DNA from: WLXB01 sp040221475
GTDB taxonomy: Bacteria; Pseudomonadota; Alphaproteobacteria; Rhodospirillales; Rhodospirillaceae
NCBI GenBank assembly: GCA_040221475.1
Contig: JAVKEJ010000032.1
Location: forward strand, 1-64,000
Direction: 5' to 3'
DNA: 64,000 bases
The notes under the pieces were generated by a model, which saw nothing but the letters and a program-made list of their open reading frames with translations, was not told where the DNA came from and did no database searches. This document shows positions 48,736 through 56,985 of this stretch, piece after piece. The number at the start of each line of letters is the position of its first letter. Position 1 is the first letter of the stretch. A program made the translations under genes and the position numbers.

Positions 48736-49965
48736 TTAATCGCGATACGGGATTACGCCGCTCATCAAAATATTTGGGATACGAGAGTCTTCCCAGAGGA
48801 ATGATCCCGCAGCGAAATCAATGCCGCCCGTGCCTGTGCGGACAATCACCATATCATAGGACGGAATGATATAGACCCGCTGGCCACCAGCGCCATCAAA
48901 GTAGATCACATCATCAGCAAGGTAAGGCTCATCGTGCTGAACGTAGGCATCGACATAGGGCCCATAATCGCGTTGCTCACGGTAGGGGGACCCCAGCCAA
49001 GTCAGATAGCCGTAATTGGGTCCCACATCTGAACCGGTGACCACATCCTGCATCCAAGACTCTGACAAGATCCGGGTGTCACCAACCCTCCCCTTGTTAA
49101 GATGGAGCAGACCAACGCGCAGCCAATCCTCTGCCGTCGCCTGGAGGCAACAATACGTGCGGGGCATACCGCCCTCGCGATCCAGCCAGAGATAAGCGTC
49201 TCCCGCTCCCAATTTGGACCAGAGCTTTTCAGACAAGACTTCGGCATAGCGTTGTCCCGTCGCGCGCTCCAACAGAATGCCCAGCGCTTGTGGATTGAAG
49301 TTGTTGTAATCGAACTCTTCACCGGGTGTTGTGCGCGCGGGCTGTGCGAGAGTCAGGGCTGTCAGGTCGGTCCCGAAGTTCAGTTTCATGGTCGTGCCAA
49401 ACGGGCTTGGACTGAACGGGTCGCGATACATGCCGCTGGTCATCTGCAGCAAATGGCGCAGGGTTACCTGCGCCCGGTCATCATTGGCCCATTCTGTTAA
49501 ATAGGTGGCTGCGGATTCATCAACGGAGGACAGGGTACCGTCCTCAATCGCGGCACCGATGAGCAATGCAACGACGGACTTGTGCATTGAGGCCGGGTCT
49601 GTGCGGGACGTGCGATCAAATCCTTCCCCATAATGTTCATATTGGATCGCACCGCGATGCCACACCACAAGAGCAACCGACCCGGTTTCTTCAGCGTACG
49701 CCTTGGCCTTTGACCAGGCGTCCTCGGAGATGGTTTTCAGGGCCGCGTCATTACGTGGCAGCGGCGCGCCTTGTTGTCCCGGTACCCGCTCAAGGGGTTC
49801 ATACCACTCAACGTCTTTCACCGGATCAATCGTAAAGACGGTGGCGATCCGTCCGTAGTAAGTAGCATCGGTCAGGTATAACACAGCAAAGCCAATCACA
49901 GGCACTGCGATGAGTAGACCAAGACCGATCCCGCACCACTTCAGAAACGTTTTCAAGACCGCCAT
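48736..49965 (-). CDS. Membrane-anchored serine hydrolase, copy 2
   Basis: A 409-residue paralogue of the protein at 47.5 kb, from a tandem duplication. There is a membrane helix near residues 10-30, the Ser-x-x-Lys motif SMHKS (ASMHKSVVALLIG), and Tyr-x-Asn in YNNFN. Shared segments such as ESAATYLTEWANDDRAQVT and NYGYLTWLG against the other copy show the duplication. It stands 14 bp after an SDR gene, so the three genes form one operon. Confidence 0.88.
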   Translation of the reverse strand: MAVLKTFLKWCGIGLGLLIAVPVIGFAVLYLTDATYYGRIATVFTIDPVKDVEWYEPLERVPGQQGAPLPRNDAALKTISEDAWSKAKAYAEETGSVALVVWHRGAIQYEHYGEGFDRTSRTDPASMHKSVVALLIGAAIEDGTLSSVDESAATYLTEWANDDRAQVTLRHLLQMTSGMYRDPFSPSPFGTTMKLNFGTDLTALTLAQPARTTPGEEFDYNNFNPQALGILLERATGQRYAEVLSEKLWSKLGAGDAYLWLDREGGMPRTYCCLQATAEDWLRVGLLHLNKGRVGDTRILSESWMQDVVTGSDVGPNYGYLTWLGSPYREQRDYGPYVDAYVQHDEPYLADDVIYFDGAGGQRVYIIPSYDMVIVRTGTGGIDFAAGSFLWEDSRIPNILMSGVIPYRD

Positions 49966-49979
49966 TAAATTTGAACCGC

Positions 49980-50696
49980 TTACCAGGGCAACTCACTGCC
50001 ATCGTACGCCATAAAGCGCCCCGCATCGGCTGGCGTTAAACCATCGATCACCTTCTTCATGCCCTTGACGCTCTCGTCAGCATCAATGTCTGCTTTAGGT
50101 CCCCCCATGGCGGTGCGCACCCAACCGGGATGGAGCGCAATGGCAGTAACGCCCCTGTCCTTCAAATCTATAGACATGGAGCGCATGATGGCATTTACCG
50201 CAGCTTTACTCGCGCGGTAGGGATACATATTCCCCACATCATTGCCACCGATCGAGCCAAGAATGCTTGACAGGGTGATGAGCTTTTTATGTTCACTTGC
50301 TGCGACATTCTCAATCAAGGCTTCTGACATCTTCATAGGACTGTATGTGTTGATGCGGAAAATTTTGTCCCATTCGTCGTAGTCGGACGTGCCAAACTCT
50401 TGCAGACCGCCAGGCTCGGTCACAATTTTCTTGCCATAGTAGCCAGCAACATTGAGCAACACGTCAATGGGTTGCCCTTTGAGGCTGTCGGCCAGCGCAT
50501 CAATGGAGGCGTGATCAGCAACATCAACCTGATGAATACTGACTTTGCCTTGAGAAGAGTCACGCAAAGCCATGAGATCTGTTGCTGACTGCGGGCTACG
50601 GCAGCAGGCCAATACGGTCCAGCCATCTGCTGCATAAACATCCACCAAGCCAAACCCCAAACCACGATTGGCCCCAGTGATTAATACTGTCGACAT
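49980..50696 (-). CDS. Short-chain dehydrogenase/reductase
   Basis: A 238-residue classical SDR with the N-terminal cofactor motif VLITGANRGLGFGLVDVY, NVAGYYG in place of NNAG, and the catalytic YRASKAAV (Tyr-x3-Lys). The overall size and order resemble the C-factor-type SDRs. The C-terminus ends FMAYDGSELPW, a common SDR C-terminal motif that may help substrate binding. The ATG at 50696 follows AAAGG by 9 nt. It heads an operon with the two serine hydrolases and is divergent from the SCP2 gene. Confidence 0.92.
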   Translation of the reverse strand: MSTVLITGANRGLGFGLVDVYAADGWTVLACCRSPQSATDLMALRDSSQGKVSIHQVDVADHASIDALADSLKGQPIDVLLNVAGYYGKKIVTEPGGLQEFGTSDYDEWDKIFRINTYSPMKMSEALIENVAASEHKKLITLSSILGSIGGNDVGNMYPYRASKAAVNAIMRSMSIDLKDRGVTAIALHPGWVRTAMGGPKADIDADESVKGMKKVIDGLTPADAGRFMAYDGSELPW

Positions 50697-50799
50697 ATCA
50701 AGCATCCTTTCTCTCGAATTTCGTATTGCGTGTTATGCCCCTGCATACCACCATGGGCCACAGAACGACCACAAAGAACCGTACAGGGAGTAAGACTGA

Positions 50800-51108
50800 A
50801 TGGAATTCGACCAAATCGTGGACGAAGTGCGCAGCCGGGCGGCTGACCTCTCGGAACTCAATCACACCGTGCTGTTCGACCTTGAAGACACTGGAAAAAT
50901 CCTCATTGATGCCACCGGTGATGAGGTGCTGGTCACACCTAACCCAGAGCATGAAGAGGCGGAAACCACACTGGTTCTGTCGCCCGAGAATCTGCAGAAA
51001 CTGATGAAGGGCGATCTGAATCCAACGGTCGCCTTCACAATGGGCAAGCTCAAAATTTTTGGGTCTAAGGGCATTGCCCTGAAACTCAGCAGCCTGTTAG
51101 ACGCATAA
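50800..51108 (+). CDS. SCP2 sterol-carrier-like lipid-binding protein
   Basis: A 102-residue single-domain SCP2 protein, recognised by the C-terminal MKGDLNPTVAFTMGKLKIFG and SKGIALKLSSLL elements. SCP2 domains bind fatty acyl-CoA or other lipids in a hydrophobic tunnel. It precedes the beta-oxidation operon with 176 bp between them, so it may have its own promoter yet serve the same pathway. A good ribosome binding site, AGGGAG, precedes the ATG. Confidence 0.93.
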   Translation: MEFDQIVDEVRSRAADLSELNHTVLFDLEDTGKILIDATGDEVLVTPNPEHEEAETTLVLSPENLQKLMKGDLNPTVAFTMGKLKIFGSKGIALKLSSLLDA

Positions 51109-51182
51109 GACGCAGGAAACCAAGCATCAAGCCATTGATATTTCTTATGAATATCTCCTAAGAGCTGGTTTTTTGAAAAAAT

Positions 51183-51198
51183 GTGACGTTAACGTCAC
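51183..51198. promoter_or_regulatory. Perfect 16-bp palindrome, probable operator of the fatty-acid operon
   Basis: GTGACGTT-AACGTCAC is a perfect inverted repeat 87 bp before the fadD start. It resembles the ACGT-centred palindromes reported for MerR-type regulators of branched-chain amino-acid and fatty-acid degradation (LiuR/FadP). A MerR gene is the second gene of the operon downstream, so autoregulation is the simplest reading. A possible promoter lies just after it: TTGAAC, 16 bp, TATCTT (51209-51236 region). Confidence 0.7.
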
Positions 51199-51284
51199 TA
51201 TTTTTACTTGAACGGTGTTTCAGAGTTCCTATCTTGGTCAGATCATTCACAGAATGATCTCTCTAATCTTGATACGGAGCTTGA

Positions 51285-53009
51285 ATGACTGCCCTTAAGG
51301 ACCCGAGCACCACACACCCCTGGATCAAAAGCTATCCCGCCTTCGCTGATTGGGGCATGGAGATTAAGGCTGAGCCAGCCTATGCGGCGTTTGACCGCAG
51401 TGTTGCCGCATACCCGCAACGCATGTGTATGGAGTTTCTGGGCCGTACCTGGACCTACCGTGAAACGGGCGCAATGGTACGCGCTGCAGCAAAGGGCCTT
51501 CAGAACATGGGCATCAAAAAGGGTGATCGAGTCGCCCTGATGCTGCCCAACACGCCCTACTACATTGTGCTGTTTCACGCAGCACTGCTGATTGGCGGCG
51601 TGGTGGTCAACATCAACCCGCTCTATGCCCAGCGCGAACTGGATGACCTGATAAAAGACTCGCGCCCACACCTGCTGGTCACGATGGACCTGGAAGCGAT
51701 GTACCCAAAGGCCCGGGCCACGGTAAATGCGAATAAGATTGAAAAAATGCTGCTCTGCTCCATGACCGACGTTCTGCCCTGGCGCAAGGCTGTGTTGTTT
51801 AACATCTTCCGCCGCAAAACTTTGGCACGTGTGGACGACGATGATCGTCAAACGTGGTTTGAAGATCTCATTGAAAACGATGGCGCCTATACGCCAGCCG
51901 AGATCGACTGCGACAACGACCTCGCCGTACTGCAATACACAGGCGGAACAACAGGCATTCCAAAAGCAGCGATGCTGACCCATGCCAATGTCAGTGCAAA
52001 CGCAACCCAGGTTGCGGCGTGGTATGACAACAGCGATATCGGCGAAGAAATCTTTTTAGCGGCCCTGCCCTTTTTTCATGTCTTTGCCATGACGGTCGTC
52101 ATGATGACAGCCATACGCTACGGCGCTGGCATCGTTATGCTGCCCCGTTTCGATTTAAAAGATTGCTTGCGAGCCATTTCAAATAAAAAGCCAACCTTCT
52201 TTCCGGCTGTGCCAACCATTTTCACAGCCATCAATACATTCCCGGAACTCGAAAAATACGATTTATCTTCCATTAAACTATGCATCTCTGGTGGTGCACC
52301 ATTGCCGGTAGAAGTCAAAAAAGAGTTTGAGCGCATTTCAGGCTGTGTCGTCGTGGAAGGTTATGGCCTCAGCGAAACCAGCCCCGTGGCAACGACCAAC
52401 CCGACAAAGGGCATCAACAAAGCGGGTTCAGTCGGCATTCCGATGCCTGGAACAGAGATTGAAATTTGGTCCGTCGAGGAGCCCTCCACCTTAAAGTCCA
52501 TCGGCGAACGCGGTGAAGTTTGTATTCGTGGGCCGCAAGTAATGAAGGGCTATTGGGAAAACCCCGAAGAAACCGAAAAAGTTTTTCATAAAGGTGCTTT
52601 TCGGACCGGTGACGTGGGATACATCGACAAAGACGGCTACGTCTTTCTCGTTGACCGCCTCAAAGACATTATCATCGCAGGGGGCTATAAAATTTACCCT
52701 CGCATAGTGGAAGAGGCTATTCACGAACATCCAGCCGTGGCTGAAGTCATCGTCATTGGGGTCGATGATAAGTATCGTGGGCAGGCACCGAAAGCATTTA
52801 TTCGATTGAAAGAGGGCGAGACTGTTACCGAGGCTGAGTTAAAAACCTTCTTGAAAGAAAAACTGTCAGCCATTGAACGTCCTGATTATTACGAATTTAG
52901 AGACGAACTTCCAAAAACGATGATCGGTAAGCTGTCTAAAAAAGAGCTGAAGGCAGAAACAGAGACCCAAAACGAAGTGGAACCCAGTGGAGAAAAGGGC
53001 GTGACATGA
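51285..53009 (+). CDS. fadD: Long-chain fatty acid--CoA ligase
   Basis: A 574-residue adenylate-forming acyl-CoA synthetase that activates fatty acids with ATP and CoA. It has the AMP-binding P-loop YTGGTTGIPKAAMLTHAN near 222-240, the VVVEGYGLSETSPV block near 352-365, the hinge FRTGDVGYIDKDGYVFLVDR near 445-465, and a C-terminal GKLSKKELK-type catalytic Lys (MIGKLSKKEL). The start follows CGGAGCTTGA. It is the first gene of a six-gene beta-oxidation operon and overlaps the MerR gene by 4 bp. Confidence 0.95.
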   Translation: MTALKDPSTTHPWIKSYPAFADWGMEIKAEPAYAAFDRSVAAYPQRMCMEFLGRTWTYRETGAMVRAAAKGLQNMGIKKGDRVALMLPNTPYYIVLFHAALLIGGVVVNINPLYAQRELDDLIKDSRPHLLVTMDLEAMYPKARATVNANKIEKMLLCSMTDVLPWRKAVLFNIFRRKTLARVDDDDRQTWFEDLIENDGAYTPAEIDCDNDLAVLQYTGGTTGIPKAAMLTHANVSANATQVAAWYDNSDIGEEIFLAALPFFHVFAMTVVMMTAIRYGAGIVMLPRFDLKDCLRAISNKKPTFFPAVPTIFTAINTFPELEKYDLSSIKLCISGGAPLPVEVKKEFERISGCVVVEGYGLSETSPVATTNPTKGINKAGSVGIPMPGTEIEIWSVEEPSTLKSIGERGEVCIRGPQVMKGYWENPEETEKVFHKGAFRTGDVGYIDKDGYVFLVDRLKDIIIAGGYKIYPRIVEEAIHEHPAVAEVIVIGVDDKYRGQAPKAFIRLKEGETVTEAELKTFLKEKLSAIERPDYYEFRDELPKTMIGKLSKKELKAETETQNEVEPSGEKGVT

Positions 53010-53494
53010 ACAACGTTGTTTCCCTCCATCGCAGCGACAAGACCGGGCGCTTGTATAGCACCACTCAGTTGGCCGACGACTGTGGTGTAACGGCACGCAC
53101 CATACGGTTTTATGAAAGCCGGGGATTGTTGCAACCACAATTGGCCGGCGCAACACGGGTTTACACGCACAGTGACCGGGCGCGCCTAAAGATCATCCTA
53201 CGCGGCAAGCGTTTAGGATTTTCACTCGATGAAATTCAAGAATACCTAGATTTGTATGACGCTGACACACAACATATCAGTCAGGTTTTACATATCCGCC
53301 GTAAAGCCCGTGAACGCGCTAAAGATATGCGCGCTAAGTTGAAAGACATCGAAGACGCACTGCGCGAATTGGAACAAATCGAGCAAGAAGCCGTTCATCG
53401 TTTAGAGAGTATGGGCGTTGATCCTAACGCATCTGCACCACCGCGGCTCACACCGCACAAAAACAAATCACCGCTAGAAGGGATAGACCCATGA
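53006..53494 (+). CDS. MerR family regulator of fatty-acid degradation (LiuR/FadP-like)
   Basis: A 162-residue MerR-type regulator. The winged helix is at about 17-85 (YSTTQLADDCGVTARTIRFY, then ESRGLLQP), followed by a long coiled coil (about 95-145) and no metal-binding Cys near the C-terminus. The GFSLDEIQEYLDLYDAD stretch is typical of MerR proteins tied to acyl-CoA catabolism. It overlaps fadD and the thiolase gene by 4 bp each (ATGA both times), and probably binds the palindrome upstream of fadD with an acyl-CoA effector. Effector identity is inferred, not seen. Confidence 0.9.
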   Translation: MNNVVSLHRSDKTGRLYSTTQLADDCGVTARTIRFYESRGLLQPQLAGATRVYTHSDRARLKIILRGKRLGFSLDEIQEYLDLYDADTQHISQVLHIRRKARERAKDMRAKLKDIEDALRELEQIEQEAVHRLESMGVDPNASAPPRLTPHKNKSPLEGIDP

Positions 53495-54639
53495 CTGGAC
53501 CCACAACCAGAGCTGTTATTGCAGGCTATGCACGCTCACCACTAACGCTGGCGAACAAGGGCGCACTTATCAGAACCCGGCCCGATGATCTAACGGCGGC
53601 TGTTGTCAAAGCTCTTGTGGAACGCACAGGCATTGACCCAAACACCTTGGAAGACTTGGTGCTGGGATGCGCCTTCCCAGAAGGTGAACAAGGGTTAAAC
53701 GTCGCCCGCAACATCGTCTTTCTGGCGGGATTGCCGGACAGCGTTGCCGGGACAACAATCAACCGCTTCTGCGGATCGTCTATGCAGGCCATTCATTCCG
53801 CCGCAGGATCGATTGCGCTGGGCGCGGGCGAAGCCTTTATCTGTGCCGGGATCGAAAGCATGACCCGTATTCCCATGCCCGGCTTTAATCCCATGCTAAA
53901 TCCTAAATTGGTCGACGCCGGGCACGCCGCTTATATGGGCATGGGCGAGACCGCTGAAAACTTGGCAAAGAAATATGACATTCCGCGTGACAAACAGGAT
54001 GCGTTTGCGGTCGAGAGTCATAAGCGGGCGGCCGCCGCTCAAGCCGCTGGTAAATTCGATGACGAAATTGTGCCCATCGAAACAAAAGAGGGCGTCGTCG
54101 ACAAAGATGGCTGTATTCGTCCAGACACCACCATGGAGATTCTCAGTGATCTGAAACCTGCGTTCGACCAAAACGGATCGGTCACGGCTGGCACCTCCTC
54201 ACCACTGACCGACGGCGCATCTGCCGTACTGGTGACAAGCGAAGCCTATGCGGAGAAATATGGCCTCAAACCACTCGCCCGCATTAAATCTATCGCTGTC
54301 GCCGGCTGCGCGCCTGAGATTATGGGCATCGGCCCGGTGAGCGCCACCAACAAAGCATTGGAACGCGCCGGCTTGAGTTTGTCAGACATTGACGTCATTG
54401 AATTGAATGAAGCCTTCGCGGCGCAGTCTTTGGCTGTCGTGCACGACCTCGGTCTGGATCTCTCCAAGACGAACATTGACGGCGGTGCGATTGCCCTGGG
54501 TCATCCGCTTGGCGCAACCGGTGCACGGATCACCGGCAAAGCCGCTCAAATCATGCAGCGCGAGGGCAAAAAATATGCCCTGGCGACACAATGTATTGGT
54601 GGCGGCCAGGGCATCGCCACGGTTCTGGAGGCTGTGTGA
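53491..54639 (+). CDS. fadA: Acetyl-CoA acyltransferase (thiolase)
   Basis: A 382-residue thiolase that cleaves 3-ketoacyl-CoA with CoA. Catalytic elements are the nucleophilic Cys in NRFCGSSMQAIHSAAG near residue 92, His in ALGHPLGATGARI near 339, and the second Cys in ATQCIGGGQGIATV near 368. NEAFAAQSL is also present. The stop overlaps the next start (TGATGA), making the multifunctional enzyme translationally coupled. The gene symbol is used in the general beta-oxidation sense. Confidence 0.94.
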   Translation: MTGPTTRAVIAGYARSPLTLANKGALIRTRPDDLTAAVVKALVERTGIDPNTLEDLVLGCAFPEGEQGLNVARNIVFLAGLPDSVAGTTINRFCGSSMQAIHSAAGSIALGAGEAFICAGIESMTRIPMPGFNPMLNPKLVDAGHAAYMGMGETAENLAKKYDIPRDKQDAFAVESHKRAAAAQAAGKFDDEIVPIETKEGVVDKDGCIRPDTTMEILSDLKPAFDQNGSVTAGTSSPLTDGASAVLVTSEAYAEKYGLKPLARIKSIAVAGCAPEIMGIGPVSATNKALERAGLSLSDIDVIELNEAFAAQSLAVVHDLGLDLSKTNIDGGAIALGHPLGATGARITGKAAQIMQREGKKYALATQCIGGGQGIATVLEAV

Positions 54640-56975
54640 TGACAGAGATCCGCAAAGCTGCGGTGATCGGCGCGGGCGTCATGGGGGCTGGCATCGCCGC
54701 TCACATTGCCAACGCTGGTATTCCCGTCGTCCTTCTTGATATTCTGCCGAAAGAGGGCAGCAACCGGAACGCCATTGCTGAAAAGGCGATCCAGAAAATG
54801 CTTAAGACTGAACCCGCACCGTTCATGTCGAAACGTACGGCTAAGCTGGTCACGCCGGGCAACATTGAAGATCACATGGAGTGGCTCTCTGATTGTGATT
54901 GGATTGTCGAAGCGGTGATTGAACGCTTAGACATCAAGCAAGAGCTGTACGCAAAAATTGCCACGGTTAAAAAAGACGGCGCTGTGCTGTCATCCAACAC
55001 CTCAACCATTCCCTTGAAAGACCTGACCGGCGGCATGGATGAGGCGCTGGTGCCGGATTTCATGATCACGCACTTCTTTAATCCACCGCGTTATATGCGT
55101 TTGTTGGAATTGGTGACATCAGAGAAGACCCGGCCTGATGCGGTGCAAGCCCTCCATGATTTCGGTGATGTGAAACTGGGGAAAGGCGTGATCCATGCCA
55201 AGGATACCCCCGGATTTGTCGCCAACCGGATTGGCACGTACTGGTTTCAATTGGGGCTCAGGGGGGCGCTGGAGTTTGACCTAAGCGTCGACGAAGCTGA
55301 CGCTATTGGCGGACGACCCTTTGGTGTGCCTAAGTCCGGTTTCTTCGGAACATTAGATTTGGTCGGCCTCGACTTGATGCCGCATGTGGCGGCCTCCATG
55401 CTGGAACGCCTGCCGGAAGATGATTCCTATCGCAGCATTCATTCAGAACCTGAAGTGGTGAAGATGATGCTTGAGAAAGGCTGGGTGGGTCGTAAAGGAC
55501 CCGGCGGTTTCTATCGCTTAAACCATGACCGTGGTCAGCGTATTAAGGAGAGTATTAACCTCACTTCCGGCGACTATGCACCCTCACAGAAGGCGATGCT
55601 TGAGAGTTTGAAAGCTTCCAAATCTGGCGGCTTGCGCGCTTTGGTCGAACACGACGACAAAGGCGGACAGTTCGCCTGGTATCTGGCCTCCCACGCCCTG
55701 CCCTACGCGGCCGCGCTGGTGCCTGAAATTGCCGATACGGTTGTTGATGTCGATGCTGGCATGCGGGATGGCTATGGTTGGAAGCAAGGTCCGTTTCAAC
55801 TGATTGACACCATGGGGGCGGACTGGCTGGCTAAGAAGCTCAAAGCAAATGGCCATGATATTCCGCCGATGCTGAAGCTCGCAGCCGAAAAAGGCGGTTT
55901 CTATCGCGTTGAAGACGGCGTGTTGCAGTTTCTGAAGGTAGACGGTTCATACGATACCGTGCCGCGCCCCGAGGGTGTACTGCATTTGTCTGACGTCAAA
56001 CTCAAATCCAAGCCTGTCCTGAAAAATGGCTCCGCCTCGGTGTGGGATATCGGCGACGGTGTTCTGTGTTTTGAGTTCACCTCAAAAATGAACAGTCTCG
56101 ATCCTGAGATTATGGCGCTGTACAAAAAAACCATTAAGCAGATTAAAGACGACGACGCTCTGAAAGCATTGGTGATCTATAATGAGGGCACCAATTTCTC
56201 TGTTGGCGCGAACCTCGGCTTGTTTCTGTTTGCCGCAAATATTGCCCTGTGGGGCGAGATCGAAAGCCAAATTGAAGATGGCCAACGCACCTATATGGCG
56301 CTGAAGCAAGCGCCCTTCCCTGTTGTCGCCGCGCCCTCTGGCATGGCCCTGGGCGGTGGGTGCGAAATCCTGCTGCATGCGGACGCGGTGCAAGCCCACG
56401 CGGAAACTTACACCGGATTGGTGGAAGTCGGCGTTGGCATCATCCCGGGCTGGGGCGGCTGCAAGGAAGTGCTGCTGCGATTGCAAAACCATCCACGCCT
56501 GCCGCGCGGCCCGATGCCAGCCGTTGCCAAAGCCTTTGAACTGATTGGCACGGCGCAAGTGGCAAAATCTGCCGCCGAAGCGAAGGAGATGAGCCTGTTG
56601 CGCGATAGCGACGATATCACCATGAACCGTGACCGGTTGCTGGCCGATGCCAAAGCCAAAGCACTCAAGCTGGCGGAGGACTACACACCGCCGGAAGAGC
56701 AAGAATTGGTTCTCCCCGGCCCGACAGGCCGTGCAACATTGCAATTGGCTTTACACGACCTCGCTCTGAAAGGCATGGCCACACCCCATGACCAAGTTGT
56801 CGCTGGCGCTTTGGCCAGGGCGCTAACGGGTGGGGACACGGATATGACCGAAACCATGACCGAAAAAGAGTTCCTGAAGCTGGAGCGGAGCACGTTCATG
56901 ACGCTGGCCCGCACTGAAGGCACATTGGCCCGGATGGAGCACATGCTCGACACCGGTAAGCCGTTACGGAATTAG
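54639..56975 (+). CDS. 3-hydroxyacyl-CoA dehydrogenase / enoyl-CoA hydratase fusion (FadN-type order)
   Basis: A 778-residue bifunctional beta-oxidation enzyme. The dehydrogenase half comes first: VIGAGVMGAGIAAHIANAG near 9-27 for NAD+, then MITHFFNPPRYMRLLELV and TPGFVANRIGTYW. The hydratase half follows at about 460-720, with MALGGGCEILLHADAVQAHA and EVGVGIIPGWGGCKEVLLR. This order is opposite to that of E. coli FadB and like FadN of Bacillus. The start ATG at 54639 overlaps the thiolase stop; the frame is open from 54591. Confidence 0.93.
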   Translation: MTEIRKAAVIGAGVMGAGIAAHIANAGIPVVLLDILPKEGSNRNAIAEKAIQKMLKTEPAPFMSKRTAKLVTPGNIEDHMEWLSDCDWIVEAVIERLDIKQELYAKIATVKKDGAVLSSNTSTIPLKDLTGGMDEALVPDFMITHFFNPPRYMRLLELVTSEKTRPDAVQALHDFGDVKLGKGVIHAKDTPGFVANRIGTYWFQLGLRGALEFDLSVDEADAIGGRPFGVPKSGFFGTLDLVGLDLMPHVAASMLERLPEDDSYRSIHSEPEVVKMMLEKGWVGRKGPGGFYRLNHDRGQRIKESINLTSGDYAPSQKAMLESLKASKSGGLRALVEHDDKGGQFAWYLASHALPYAAALVPEIADTVVDVDAGMRDGYGWKQGPFQLIDTMGADWLAKKLKANGHDIPPMLKLAAEKGGFYRVEDGVLQFLKVDGSYDTVPRPEGVLHLSDVKLKSKPVLKNGSASVWDIGDGVLCFEFTSKMNSLDPEIMALYKKTIKQIKDDDALKALVIYNEGTNFSVGANLGLFLFAANIALWGEIESQIEDGQRTYMALKQAPFPVVAAPSGMALGGGCEILLHADAVQAHAETYTGLVEVGVGIIPGWGGCKEVLLRLQNHPRLPRGPMPAVAKAFELIGTAQVAKSAAEAKEMSLLRDSDDITMNRDRLLADAKAKALKLAEDYTPPEEQELVLPGPTGRATLQLALHDLALKGMATPHDQVVAGALARALTGGDTDMTETMTEKEFLKLERSTFMTLARTEGTLARMEHMLDTGKPLRN

Positions 56976-56985
56976 GAGACAGACC

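Noticed and set aside
47466..49965. Beta-lactamase resistance genes
   Set aside because: The Ser-x-x-Lys and Tyr-x-Asn boxes define a broad esterase/peptidase family; membrane anchoring and tandem copies beside an SDR give no reason to infer antibiotic resistance.
51209..51240. MerR-type promoter with 19-20 bp spacer upstream of fadD
   Set aside because: The best -35/-10 pair (TTGAAC, TATCTT) has a 16-bp spacer, so the long-spacer MerR activation layout is not supported; repression or ordinary control is more likely.
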